Part shown: positions 39,108 to 52,200 of the stretch, piece by piece
How positions within the stretch are numbered: the first letter of the stretch is position 1
How the letters are laid out: each line of letters begins with the position of its first letter
From: Rugalucina vietnamica
Taxonomy: Eukaryota > Mollusca > Bivalvia > Lucinida > Lucinidae
NCBI GenBank assembly: GCA_964017185.1
Contig: OZ024870.1
Location: forward strand, 30,961,621 to 31,025,620
Direction of reading: 5' to 3'
DNA length: 64,000 nucleotides
Notes under the pieces: model-generated
What the model was told of the DNA's origin: nothing
Seen by the model: only the letters and a program-made list of their open reading frames with translations
Databases searched by the model: none
Program-made: the position numbers and the translations under genes

Positions 39108-40683
39108 GACTTCACCCTGCGGTCCTCCAGGGATGGCCACTCGAGTTCGTCCAACATATCGTCGACACTACTCCTGTTACACCATCGCCTGCAGGTCCAC
39201 CTGGCTGCTGTCTTCTGCACTTTCTCCAGCTTTTTTGTCTCAGTTTCATTATAGGGATGCCAAATAGGAGCTGCTGTTTTGTATGCAACTTCCTTTGTGT
39301 GCCGAGGTGCAAGAGCCAAATTGCGCCAAAGAAAACCCAATGTCTTAGTTGCTTTACAAGAAATTTCTGAAATATGTTGACCCCATTCCAAGTCGTCAGT
39401 GATAGTAAGTCCAAGGTATTTGGCGGATCGAACCTGTTCCAGAGTTTGCTGATGAAGAGAATAGCTGAAATGTATTTGTGCCGGGTCACCCTCATTGAGT
39501 GACATTTGGCAACATTGAATTTCATTTGCCAATCTGTCTCCCATTGTGCAAGGCTATTCAGGTCTTCTTGTAGGATTTGGCAATCAGTGAGTGAATTTAT
39601 GTTCCTATACAAAACACAATCGTCTGCAAAAAGACGAACAGATGACCTGATATTGTCCGGAAGGTCATTAATATTAATAATAAATATCAAGAAAAGGACC
39701 GGTCCCAAGACCGATCCTTGGGGGACTCCAGATAAGACAGGGACTGGATCTGAGGCTTGGCCATCTAACACCACTTTTTGATAGCGCTCAGAGAGCCATG
39801 AAGCGATCCACTTGTGAGTAGATCCTCTAATCCCGTAGTATTGCAGTTTGTATAGTAACCTCTTGTGTGGTACCTTGTCAAAGGCCTTTGCAAAATCCAT
39901 GATGATCACATCTGTTTGTCTGTGACCCCGGTTCTGGGCTCGTTCCAGGTTACTAACCATGTCGTGAAAGAACTGCACCAGCTGGGTCTCGCAAGACCTC
40001 TGACTATGGAAACCATGCTGACAGCAAGAATATTTTCAAGGAAAGATGCTTATTTATGTTGCTGACTATAATATGCTCTAAGGTTTTGCAGCAGATGCAA
40101 GTTAGCGACACTGGTCTGTAATTAGCTGCATCATATTTCTCACCTTTTTTATACACCGGGGCCACATTTGCCTGTCGCCAATCATCTGGTACAGTTCCCT
40201 GAGCAAGTGACTCATTGTAGATAAAGGCCAAGATGGGGGCAATTTCAGAACTACATTCTTTTAATACCCTAGCACTCAGGCCATCTGGCCCAGGTGCCTT
40301 GTGAACCTTTAGCCCATTCAGCAGTTTGAGGACCCCTTTAGGGTCAACCGTGATTTCACCCATGGGGGTAAAAGGGCTTGTGCCTTTGGAAGGAATTTCA
40401 GAATCAGTCTCACGCGTAAATGCGGACTGAAATTGTTTATTGCAGATGTTTGCCTTACCAACCATGTCAGTTTTTAGAATTCCGTTTTCTCTTAGTGAAG
40501 TGATCCCTGACGCGTCTTTTTTGAGGGACTTAACAAATGACCAAAACCTTTTACATTTTTCATTTTTTCTCGGGCAATGATCAATCGGGATCATTGTCAT
40601 CAATTTCAAAGGAGAAGATATTGGAAATATGTTTCCAATATGCATCTCTGATGGCTTTCTGTACATGTGCTCTGAACTGTTTA
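39108..40683 (-). pseudogene. LINE reverse transcriptase, frameshifted
   Basis: This is the largest remaining coding part of the element at 35789-42464. It carries RT blocks from the linker (CKRFWSFVKSLKKDAS) through the fingers, the catalytic FADD box and the thumb (KYLGLTITDDLEWGQHI), to DELEWPSLEDRRVK at the lower border. Two frame changes (near 40020 and near 39545) prevent a full product. The open frames are otherwise long, so decay is moderate. Confidence 0.85.
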
Positions 40684-41956
40684 TACCCCCGGCATTTATG
40701 CCGACGGGTTTATAGTTTTCGCTTCTCCGTTCGTTGGTTGGTTGGTTGGTTCGTTCGTTAGTTCTGACATTCGTTATTCCGGAACGTTCGTGGAATTTAT
40801 GTCAAAGTTTTTGTTAAAGTTTCTCTGGTGGTGTATATCTCATGAACTAATGATCATAAACCATTCATATTTTAACCATAGGTACCCTATAGGGTTTGCT
40901 TTGTTTTTATGAGTTTGGACCCTGGGTCCATGCCCGGGGGTGGGGCTAGAGGTCAAAATCTAGGTCACCTTTACTTTGGGTCAAAGTTTTGGTTTAAGTT
41001 TCACTGGTGGTGTATATCTCATGAACCAATGATCAGAAACCAATCATATTTTAACCATAGGTACCCTATAGGGTTTGCTTTGTTTCTGTTGGTTCGGACC
41101 TTTGGTCCATGCCTAGGGGTGGGGCTAGAGGTCAAAATCTAGGTCACCTTGAAAATGTGCTATTTACATAGTGTTTTTTCATCTCTAAGTTCATATCTTA
41201 ACAAATACTTATAGGAATGTATTCCTGTTTGGATCATAGATACCTTTTAGGGTTGAATTAAATTCCATGGCACCAAACTCTAGGGGTGGGGCTCGAGGTC
41301 AAAATCTAGGACACATAAAATACAGTAGTTACCAAGATTAATATTCTGTGTGTCTATATCTTGACAACCATGTATTAGAAAGTGTTCATGCTTACAACAC
41401 AACATAGGTACCACATAAGGGCTAGGCCCACTGGTCCATGCATGGGGTGGGGGTGGGACCTGAGGTCAAGATGTAGGACTTTTTTCTTTTTTTTTTTCTT
41501 TTTTTTAAGAATGACATTCTACTTTCATTTCAATCTAGGACTGAGGACCTGACCCAAAATGTCCGCGCTTATGTCTTAGATTGGGCATACACGTCAGCTC
41601 TGTATACCACTCTCTAAAATAGATATGTCATTCTAAAACTACACCTCCCCATGTTTATATGTAAAGTACTTTACACTGCTTATTTCTAAAATGTACTTGA
41701 TAAGGGTACTGTCTTTCATTGGTGATGTGAGGTTCAATGTCAGGGGTGAGCATGTGCCGGGTTGTTTAGGTAGGGGGTGGGGAAGGGGGCTTGGTGGTTT
41801 CTAAAATGTACTTGATAAGGGTACTGTTTTTCGTTGGTGATGTTATGTTCAATGTCAGGGGTGAGTATGTGCCGGGTTGTTTAGGTAGGGGGTAGGGAAG
41901 GGGGCTTGGTGGCTACCAGCCGGGGGTATACGTGCCTCTCAAGGCACTTTTTCTAG
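40684..41956 (+). mobile_element. 1.27 kb non-autonomous element, copy B, inserted in a LINE
   Basis: Same family as 6495-7644, in the opposite orientation: ends ATACCCCCGGCATTTATGCC and GGCACTTTTTCTAG. Four internal units of about 165 bp contain AGGTCAAAATCTAGGTCACC-like sequence (about 40950, 41125, 41300, 41462). It interrupts the LINE between codons for KNHY and KQFRAH; AA on both sides could be a 2-bp target duplication. No coding sequence. Confidence 0.75.
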
Positions 41957-43009
41957 TTGTAATGGTTCTTAATGTCAGGACTGCTTGACTTTCGAGCACG
42001 GAAGTACAGTTTTTCACGTTTCCTGATAAGGCGTTTGATCGAATGGTCGATCCATGGTAAGCTGTATTTTGTCTTGGTCATTTTTGTAGGTATAAACCTT
42101 TCAATAGCCTCGAGAACCTCGGACTTAAAACTGACCCACATATCATTTACTGACATGTGACTATGGTCAGATGAAAGGAACGAATCCCTAAATCGCGCTA
42201 GATGGTCACGAAGACCTTCCATATCCGCTCTTTTATAAAGATAAATCTTCCGCTGGGCTTGTTTGATTCGTTTTGCCTTAATATCATATTCAACATGGAT
42301 TATGTCATGATCCGCCTTGCCGATCGGGGGCATCCCCTTCACTCGATTGACCGGGGATGGGGAGTTCGTAAATAAAAGATCAAGAGATCTGTCATTGCAA
42401 GTGGGTATCTTAACTACTTGGGATAGGCAGTGGTCTTTTATGATCTCCAAAAGTTGACATTGTACCGGCCTTTGCGGTACCCCTCATCAGGCTGTATCAT
42501 TTTTGCCGAAACGTGATGCAATTAGTGCGTACACAGAACTTTGCGATATGCTCATGGAAAGAACATTTTGTTGGCTCAAATTTAGGCTATTTAACTTTAG
42601 GTGGTCCTAGGCTCCTAGCTATACACAGGTACAAACCACGTGGTCTATAAAATACAGGTAAGTCATGTGACTATCACATGACCTTAACTCACTTAACTCA
42701 CTTCCGGGTGGCAAAAAAGCGACCTCAGGCCAATGAATGTGTAATAAACTGTAATGTTTTGATGTATAAAAGAGTAAAATAATGTCGAAATATTACTTAT
42801 TCATAAGAAATTTAATTTCCAAATATGTTTGTTCATTAATTGATGCTTGTTTCTAATTTAGTATTATAAGTATTTAGCGTTTCTTCCCGTGCGGAATTAG
42901 AAAATATGAATTTAAAAGGTTTGCATCTCAGTCAAAAGATGAAATATTCCCACTGTATAAATCATAATTTCATAAATCAACGTTATTAATTTCCGTGCCG
43001 CCGCGGTGG

Positions 43010-43085
43010 TGTAATGGATAGCGTTTTCGCTAAAGCAATCAAGAGGTTGCGGGTTCGAAACCGGCTGGTACAGAAAGAAACGGGA
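43010..43085 (+). repeat. tRNA-like SINE head
   Basis: GGTGGTGTAATGGATAGCG (A box) and GCGGGTTCGAAACCGGC (B box) are spaced as in a tRNA, but the acceptor stem does not close well, so I read it as a SINE fragment. A (CT)19 microsatellite follows at 43109-43146. Confidence 0.55.
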
Positions 43086-43105
43086 ATATCTTTAAGTCGT
43101 CATTT

Positions 43106-43108
<3 letters not shown>

Positions 43109-43146
<38 letters not shown>
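43109..43146. repeat. (CT)19 microsatellite
   Basis: Perfect dinucleotide run, visible directly. Confidence 0.95.
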
Positions 43147-43147
<1 letters not shown>

Positions 43148-44325
43148 AAGAGCACATGCTTTAAATTTGTTTTGCATGCAGTGAAAAGAAGAAAAAAAAC
43201 AAAAAAAAACAACAAAAAAACATTGTTTTCATTCCGTGAAATAAATCTAATTTATACACAATTTAAAATTACTTTATGTGTTGTGTATGACACTGGAATC
43301 ATAATTATCAGCGATGTGAACACATGTAATGATAATTAATCGACTGACTGAACACACAAGCCGGCTGCCCCGGGGTACTTCAAGTTCATTAATCTCTTAT
43401 CATTCATATTGTACCCCAAGAATGTGTCGTTTCTTTGAAGAAGGTGTCATGTATAATAATTAAAGAAGCCGATTGTCATGATTATGGGCATCGTAATTTG
43501 AGATAGTGTGTCATAAAACTGAATTCAATAGCTGAAACCGCCCTTCTCTCCGGCAAATTGATTATTATCATTGTACATGTATAACCTTTCAAATACTTTG
43601 TCATGTATAATTTAAACTGGACCAAGTTATATTTCATTGGGATTATCTAAATATAATGTGAGCAATAGTTGATGTTCTTAAGAATTAAAATGTAAAACAT
43701 GGATAAAAAGAAGAAACTTTCATTCATAAAAAGCGCTAAGATGAATGCCCTTTTATTTCTAGTTTCGGTACAAATAAGGTTGGAAAAAAGGACCAAGAAC
43801 TATTTATTTATTAAATTGTTTTTATTACCTTTTTTTTTTTATTTTTTTTTATTTATTTTTTTTTTTCATTATGAATGATTTTTTAGTCTGATTGCAGAGA
43901 CGTGGCCTCGTGGGGTTTGCGCAAATTGTTAATTAATTATAAAGAATATCTAAGTAGGCCTAATACATATTTTTGTTCGCGCGTTTCAAACATCATTTAT
44001 AATATTTGAGACCCTCAAGAAGGTGTGAAAAATGAAATTATTTATAAAAGAGCAAACAAATCTATGAATTCAAATGCCAAAAATTATTAGTAATTTTGTA
44101 TTTAGTTGTCATCATCGTTCAATTGAAATTGCACCACACATTTCACGTTTATTCTAACTAATGTATGTAAACAACATTGAACCGGAAATGGTTTTGCCAC
44201 CCGGAAGTGAAAGTTTCAACCACAATGCAACGCGCACTATGTCATCAAGGTCAAGGTCAAATAATGTAAACAATAACACTGTATGTGTCTATTTAATACA
44301 GGATAGAGCTTTAAAGTGACATGGT

Positions 44326-45100
44326 CAACATGGTTCATTCAAGACCTACCCAGGTTGGTTGAACCACGCTCTTGGGGTTGAATGAACTAGTAATAAGTTG
44401 ACCAGCAAAACTTTTTTGGCATACCATTATGAGAAAAAGTACCTGAATGCTTTCTGTACGACAATGGCTGAAGTTAAAATCAGATACTTAAGTTTCCTAT
44501 ACATATATATATATAAGGAGTACAATAACCCTGTAGCATACTGGGTTGTGTCATATGCAGGGTTGAATGAACCACTAAAATAATCTTTGTTTGAAACTTT
44601 TATTTTCAAAGGGAATCGACTGATTTTCTAGTGGTGACAGTCTGACAGAACACATTTTAATTTGCTTATTTTTAGAAAAATATTTATGTACGCGTGCTTT
44701 GTTAACTAGTGGTTAATCGTGGTGGTTCATTCAACCCCGACCCATCACAGACCCCTGAATGCGGTATAAAGTGAATGTTTATTCCAACAGCATGCCATAT
44801 TGTTGTAAAACTCATTTTGTGTCAAGAGATAAATATTTCTTCGGGGCACTGTTGAAGAGATGGACACTTCCATTCCAACAAATTAAGAACTTGTTTCGTG
44901 ATGAAAAAGTACTATGGGTACTTGAAAACAGTTTTTCTGTAATATATAAGCACAGCTATTGGCACGACTTTTGACAAACCTGAGGAAATGTAGATATGCA
45001 AAATATAAGCATTTAATATTGTAGGTGACAGTTGAATTATTTTGTTACAGTCAAAGTTATTGCCCCTGGTTCATTCAGCTGTGATTCATTCAACCCCGGT
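44326..45100. repeat. Cluster of GGTTCATTCAACCCC motifs in both orientations
   Basis: GGTTCATTCAA, GGGGTTGAATGAAC, GGGTTGAATGAACCAC, GGTTCATTCAACCCC and two further copies occur at about 44334, 44373, 44563, 44723, 45068 and 45086. The outermost copies face each other, so this may be another foldback element of about 0.77 kb. No target duplication found. Confidence 0.5.
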
Positions 45101-45298
45101 CTCTCCTATGTTATATGTGGGCTATTTCAAATTATGTGCGCAATAGGAGCAGAGTGTCGCGATAAAGGTGGTGCCTTATTTCTTATTAACACACTATTAT
45201 CTACATTGAATTTGTTTTGCGTCAAACATGGTCGGAAAACCCAGTGTTTCCTTGTGATGGCGTACAATTACACCTGATCCGCCAAGTGTGCTTATAAT

Positions 45299-45534
45299 TG
45301 AGCCACCTCGTGGGAAAACCAACAATGTGGTTACCGAACAGGTCCGACTTAAACCGGGCTGTACAAGCACAGAAGATGGATAGAGGCTGGAAATTTTGGA
45401 TTTAGAAAGTATAGGAATTGTACTATCCGTGTAGCGAAAACAAAGGCGCTGATCAGCTTCGCGGTTACCGCGAAGCTGATCTGCGTCTTTGTTTTCGCAT
45501 ATGCAGATTGTTGGTTTTCCCATGAGGCGGCTCA
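45299..45534. mobile_element. MITE, GAGCCGCCTCATGGG family
   Basis: Full-length copy (TGAGCCACCTCGTGGG to CATGAGGCGGCTCA) with a perfect hairpin GATCAGCTTCGCGGT/ACCGCGAAGCTGATC. It lies about 0.7 kb upstream of the first exon of the unrecognised plus-strand gene. Confidence 0.85.
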
Positions 45535-45887
45535 TATTATATTATACCAAATGCTCCGGCTAATCGTAGAGAGCCGTATCTTTAGCCTGTATTGGCTAGA
45601 GATACGACCCTGTATCTCTAGCAAACTTGTGCTAGTGCCAAATTTTATTTGTAGGCAAATTATGTTAGTTATCCCTATCTGCCAATACTTTTTAACCTCC
45701 TTAGAGGACTTCTTGGTTCTGTTTGTGGTTACACTTTTGTTTTACAAACCACTTAACAGCCAATGACATATGGATAATGAATATCAGTTTACTTTGAAAG
45801 TCCCTTCTGAAAGATTGCAGAAGCCAAGAACCAAACTCATGACCCCAGGTATACAAGGCAAGTGGCTTTACCACCATACCATGGGAT

Positions 45888-46195
45888 GCTTTAAAAGTAT
45901 TTACAAGAAGCTAAACAGAGGCTTGCCATCAGGAAAACATGTCCATGAAATGTATACCCCCTTAAACCCCACTTTTGTATAGTCAAACTGGGTTGCAGTG
46001 GGGTAGACCTATTTTTCTTATTTTTGATCCAAAAAATTGATCGTGGGTACTCGTTCTAACATGTGCCCACAATCAGTGTTTTGAGCAAAAATATTTAAAA
46101 TATCAAAATTTTTCCAATGAAATTTTCAATTTTTACTTCTGAAAAATTGTATATTGCATGGGTACGTTTTCATAATGCATGTTACATTTAAGTGG
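45888..46195 (+). repeat. Dispersed repeat, copy immediately upstream of an exon
   Basis: It contains TATTTACAAGAAGCTAAACA, TGTATACCCCCTTAAACCCC, GTTTTGAGCAAAAATA and TGTATATTGCATGGGTACG. Further copies are at 54735-55030 and 58437-58606, and a short piece at 35727-35765. The copy stops just before the first exon of the unrecognised gene. Confidence 0.7.
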
Positions 46196-46202
46196 TTCCA
46201 TC

Positions 46203-49200
46203 ATGGTGGATAAGATCAATCAGTCTATGCTGTCCCTGGCTGAGAATAATAAAGACTTCAAGACAGCTCTGAGATTCATGCTGAAATGTGAAATACAGCT
46301 TCTGGTGAGTTCATGATTTAAATCATTCTGTGTTAGATTTTTTGGGTTAGAAAATTTAGTTAATTTATTTACAAACCATTCCTTGTCTAATTTTCAGAAA
46401 ATTTAAGAAAAAAAAATACATGTAATAATAATAAATATCACTGTTTTTTTGGTTTTTTTTTTAGCTCACCTGAGCCGAAGGCTCACAAGGTGAGCTTAGA
46501 GTATAGTAGTCGAGCCGGCGTCTGTGCGTCGTCCGTCGTCGTCAACATTTTCAAACGACTTCTCCTCTGAAGCTGCCAGGCCGAATCGTTTCATATTTCA
46601 CATATAGCATCTACAGGTAGGGGGAACGAATATTTGTGTTTTTTATTTCGATCGAATAAGAACTCTGGTTGCTATGACAACTTGAAGTTTCCATTGACTT
46701 GTATGGAGAAAACGTGGAAATTGGCATTTTCCGTTGTCAGGCTGGAGATATTTGAATTTTGTTTTTATATAAATTTTTATTGAGTAGTCCTTCATGTTTA
46801 AGGCAACTTTTTGTAAAAATCACAATATTTGTTTTGTTGCTATAGCAACATAAAGGGTAAATTTTCGAAAAAAATATTCAAAAATCTTCTTCTCAGAAGC
46901 CGTATGGGGGATGAAGCTGAAAGTTAGCATACATGCTTATGACATTAGCCTGTACAACGTTTGTGTTTTTTATTGTCTTTGTCCAACTATTTTGGTTGCT
47001 ATGGTAACTTGAAGTTTCCATTGACTTATAAGGCAAAAAGTGGAAATTTGCAGTTTCTGCCATTTCATTGAGGATATTGAAATTTTGTTTTTACATAAAT
47101 GTTTATTGAGTAGTCCTCCCTGTTTTAGGCAACTTTTGTCAAAATCGCTTTATTCGTTTGGTTGCTATAGCAACATAAAGAGTAAATTTTTGAAAAAATA
47201 TTCAAAAATTTTCTCCTCAGAAGCTGTAAGGCGGATGAAGCTGAAACTTTGCATACATGCTTATGATATTAGCCTCTACAAAGTTTGTGTTTTTAGCTCA
47301 CCTGAGCCGAAGGCTCATAGGTGAGCTTATAGTATACCCATGCTCCGGCATCTATCCGTCCATCTGCGTCCGTCCGTCGTCCACAATTTCAAAGATCTTC
47401 ATCTCTGAGACAGCTGGGCCGATTGTTCTCATATTACACATACACCATCTACAGGTAGGGGGAAAGAATAATTGAGTTTTTGTTTTGATCGGATAAGAAC
47501 TCTGGTTGCTATGGCAACTTATGCTTCCCATAGACTTATTATAATGGAAAAAAAGTGAAAATTGCCAGTTTTTGCTGTCTTGTTGGAGATATTTGAATTT
47601 TGTTTTTGCAGAAATGTTTATTGAGTAGTCCTCTACGTTTCATGTGACTTTTGTCCTAATCCTTTATTTTGATTGGTTGCAGGGGCCCCATATAGGCCAA
47701 AATTTCGAAAAACATTCAAAAATCTTCTCAGAAACTGTCAAGGGGATTAGGCCTGTACTTTGTATACATGTTCCTGACAGTGGCCTCTACATAATTTGTG
47801 TTTTTTTATTCCAGGCGGATAAGAACTCTGGTTGCTATGGCAACTTAAAGTTTCCATAAACTTATAATGGGAAAAGTGGAAATCGGCTATTTTTACGCTA
47901 AAATTGCAGACGTTTGAATTTCGTTTTTGCAGAAATGTTTATTGAGTAGTGTTTGGCGTTTCTTTTGAGTTTTGTCCTAATCCTTTATTTTGATTGGTTG
48001 CTGGGGCCCCATAAAGGGCAAAATTGTGAAAAAAACATTCAAAAATCTTCTCCTCAGAAACTGTCTAGTGGATGAATCCTGTACTTTGTATACATGTTCC
48101 TGACAGTAGCCTCTACATAATTTGTGTTTTTTATTCCAGTCGGATAAGAACTCTGGTTGCTATGGTAACTTTAAGTTTCCATAGACTTATAATGGGAAAA
48201 GTGGAAATTAGCTATTTTTTGAAAACTGTTGCAGCCTTAGATCTGAAAAGTGGTAGATGCAAACAACTAATGGATTAGATGAAGGTATATGATTAATTTA
48301 GGTCAAGGTCATCTCTTGACCTTGGCCGGTTTGTCGTCCATACACACTTTTCAAAGATTTTTTTCTCTGAAACCACTTGGCCAATCAAAGCCAAATTTTA
48401 TATTAAGCATCTATATGAAGTGGGAACCAATGTATATATAAATAATCCAGGTCACATGACCAAGATGGCCGCCATGCCCATATATGGTAAAAAACCTTAA
48501 AATATCTTCTTCTCCAGAACTTTTTTTTTTTTTTTTTTTTTTCGTGCTGTGAATATTTATTACCCCGCTAAATACGAGGAGGGGGTCGGGGATCCCCCTC
48601 ACCCGTTTACAATGCATGCACTATAAAAGAAAAATAACACACTCACACTTTCTCTTTCATACATTCATTTTACTTATATGTTGTTTTTTATCACTGAGCT
48701 GTAACGCTTTTCATTTCCACAGTATCGAGAAAGCAGTATTACTATAACATGAAAGCAGCACGGTTCATTTAAAATGCTCTGATTGGCTCGTCCATCTATG
48801 CATGCTAGGAGGGGGCTAACTTTTCAATCATAATTAAAATTCTTCTGTGCAACTTCTCATTGTAATAAGTACTAAAATCATGAGTCACCTTCTAGAATAG
48901 AATATAAAGCTGACCATTTTGTGAAAAATACATCTGTTTTGTTGTGCAACTTTGCAATATATTTTCCATTTTTGTACTTCTTTCTAAGATAAGTTAAGAA
49001 GTTTTCAAAGCTTATTTGATTTATAAAAAATTTTGTTCTGTATATATGGTATTTTGCAAGTAATATCAAGTAATTTAATAGATCATTGTGTCCTTGCTTA
49101 GAAAATAAAATATTTTTTACCGTTAACTGTAGTGTTATGTCTGCTTTAAGTTCCAACCAAGTCCTCAGTTCTGCCCAAAATGATTTTACCTTTCTGCAGT

Positions 49201-52200
49201 AGTAAAACAAATGAAGAATGGTTTCAGGATGTTGGTTGCAAAAACTGCACATCCCATTGTCAACTTTATTAATCTTATAAAGGAAAGATTTTGTAACTAA
49301 GATGTGATTATTAATTTTAAATTGAAATTCTTTCAGTTTAATTTCCTCTATATTTTTAACCATTTTGTTAAAACTATTCCATTCCTCTTGATCTATTTCA
49401 CCAAGTTCCTTCATCCACCTTTCTGAAGGTGGTGTTGGAATTGCATTGCTTATAAGAATGTCGTAGAAGGTTCTACAGCCTTTTTTGTCTTTACAAAGAT
49501 AGTTAATGTAATAGTTTCTTGTTACATTTTGTTTGTGGGCCTGACATGATATGTTATCTTGGTTTACTAACTGCTTCCAGTAAGCTGGTATATTTCTCAA
49601 AAGTGTTGCATGATCCAAAAATGTACCTTGAATATTATAAACCTCCTGAAGCTGCTGGAACTGATAAAAGTTACCATTTGTATCTAAAAGATCAATCACA
49701 TTTCTTATACCCTTATTATACCAATCTTTATAATAAATATATTTTGCATGTTGGAAATTTGAATTATACCATAAAGGAGAAAATAAAACATCTTCTAATG
49801 TTTGTATTTTTGCAGCGTTACAAAACATTATCCAACTTCTAAGCAGATCTTTCCAAAAAGGATTATTTAATTCTTCCGCTTTTTTACTGGCATAATTACT
49901 ACCTTTGGTATAAACATTATTTAAATCTATATTAGATAAAGTGTTCCAAGTGCAGTTAGGTTGTACTATTTCCCTTCTAAGCCATGTAATCTTTAAGGCA
50001 GCAATAAAGCTATCTATTTGTAACATTCTCAGTCCACCTTTGGATATATCCTTAACAATAAATTTTCTTTTTATTTTGTCGGGCCCACCATTCCATATAA
50101 AATTAAAACACAATTTGTTCAATGTCTTCACTAGATTTTCTGGTGGATTTGGCAGAGCCAAAAACAGATGAACAAATTTCGAGATTGCAATTGATTTTAT
50201 GACAGTAATTTTACCAAGCAATGTTATTTTTCTTTTTGACCAATTTAAAAGGGTGCTTTCCACCTTTTTTAATAAATCTTTGGAATTATGGTCCCATAGG
50301 TTGTAAATTTCCGGTGTGAAGGTGACTCCTAAAATTTTTATAGGTCCCTGATCCCAATCAAGTTTAAACTCCTTGCAAAGTTTCTTATTTGATTTAGCCA
50401 TGCTTCCAATCCAAATTGCCCTTGTTTTATCCACATTAATTTTAAGTCCTGACATACGATAAAATAAATGTAAGTTTTGTAATGTCTTCCTTAATGATAT
50501 TTCTTCACCATCTAAAAATATTTGCGTGTCATCAGCATACTGACTCAGTTTGAATTCTTTGTTTTTGATAACAATTCCTCGAATGTTTGTATCTTTTCTG
50601 ATCATATGGCTTAACATTTCTGCACATAAAATAAAAATATATGGGGATATTGGGTCCCCTTGTCTGCAGCCCCTTTGAAGACAGAAATAGACATATGACC
50701 GTTCTGTAAAATGCATGATTCTGAGCCATTTTGAAATATTTTAATCCATTTTTTAAAAGAAGGTCCAAAATTGAAGTAGTCAAGTGTTTTAGCAATAAAT
50801 TTCCAAGATACAGAGTCAAATGCTTGCTGAAAATCAACTGAGAGTAGTAAACCAGGAATTTCTTGTTGTTTTGTTTCAAAAAGGATGTCATAAATTATTC
50901 GTATGTTTTCACCTATAAATCTCCCTGATATAAAACCTTTTTGATCATCATGAACCAGTTTATGTAATACTTTTTTGAGACGTGATGCTATGACAGAAGA
51001 CGCTAATTTATAAATAACATTAAGAAGGGAAATAGGTCGCCAGTTCTTTAAGTAAAATGGTGATTTATTTGGTTTAGGAAGGCATGTTATTATGCCTTGC
51101 TTTTGAGTAATAGATAATGATCCTGTTTTATATCCATAATTAAGAGAGTTAAGAATATACATTTTCAAGTCTATCCAAAAGAACTTAAAGAATTCAGCAG
51201 TGAACCCATCATTTCCAGGTGTTTTAGAATTTTTCATGTTCTTAAGTGCTTCTGCTAATTCTGAACATTTTAATTCCCCTTCTAAACTATTTGAATCATG
51301 GACAGATAATTTAGATTTATTTTCTCCAAGAATATTTTCAATGGGGTTGTCGTCAATAATAATGCTTTCACTGTATAATGTTTTATAATATCTTTTCTGA
51401 CAGTTTAGAATTTCTTCTGTACTTGTATATTCCTTATCATCATCTATTATTTTAGTAATTACCTTATTTGTAAAATTTCGTTTTTCCAGATTTAAGAAAT
51501 ATGCTGTTGGTTTCTCCCCTAAATCTTCATATCTACATCGAGACCTTAACATAACTCCTTCTAGTTTATGATTCCTGATTTCATGTAATTGATTCTTTTT
51601 TTCGTTTAAAGTGATAAATATTTCTGGGGTTGTGTTTTCTAAATTCTCTGAAATATCATGCTCTATTTTTTTAATGTCTTCCTCTAACTGGTTCTCTTGC
51701 TTTAAACTCTCCCTTTTTTTCCTTGAACTATATTTTATTGTTTCCCCCCTTATTGCAATAAGAATCATTTCAAGTAGAAGCTGGTCATTTATTGTATATA
51801 TTATTCCTGTGTTTTCTGTATGTGGTTCATTTTCTTTATTGTTTTTAACTTTGTATGTATCCAGAACTTCACCTATTGTTTTTTTGACTATTTTAATGTA
51901 TTCAGAGTCCCTTAGTAAAGAATTGTTAAATTTCCAGTAACTTCGACCTTTTTCATTTTGATTTAGTTTTAGTTTTAACATAATTGCAGAATGATCCGTT
52001 CTATAGCCAGGTAACACATTACAGTCATAACAGTATTGGAAATTTTCAGAGCTGACTAAAAAAAAGTCTAGACGAGCTTGCTTCTTTTCAGGATTTAGTC
52101 TCCTCCAGGTAAAACCTTTCTCATCACTACTGAACCTGAAAATGTCAATGTAATCATCCTCGTCAATTAATTTCAAAACTTCTAACCTGGCATTGGGATT

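Larger units (their letters stand above)
35789..42464 (-). mobile_element. LINE 1 of the window: 5'-truncated non-LTR retrotransposon, cut by three insertions
   Basis: Minus-strand pieces in order: 42464-41957 (end of the APE endonuclease, with DRSLDLLFTN and KADHDIIHVEYD), 40683-39108 (linker and reverse transcriptase: APGPDGLSARVLKE, YRPVSLTCICCKTLEHII, DFAKAFDKVPHKRLLYKL, LSGVPQGSVLGPVLFLI, FADDCVLY), 36910-36738 (SSLTFFYKIHSGTVSLDKDR) and 35880-35789 (FPRTIPLWNSLPSSVV, then stop). The FADD box and this C-terminal ending fit the CR1/L2/Rex1-Jockey side of non-LTR elements; the exact clade needs a tree. Frameshifts near 40020 and 39545 show it is dead. The 5' end is missing beyond 42464. 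The three gaps are the elements 40684-41956, 36911-39107 and 35881-36737; the reading frame continues across each when it is left out. Confidence 0.85.

Noticed and set aside
43010..43085. Possible tRNA gene
   Set aside because: Internal promoter boxes fit but the acceptor stem does not close and no terminator follows; treated as a SINE head.
49519..50171. Plus-strand open frames opposite the LINE
   Set aside because: Shadows of the reverse-transcriptase frame on the minus strand.
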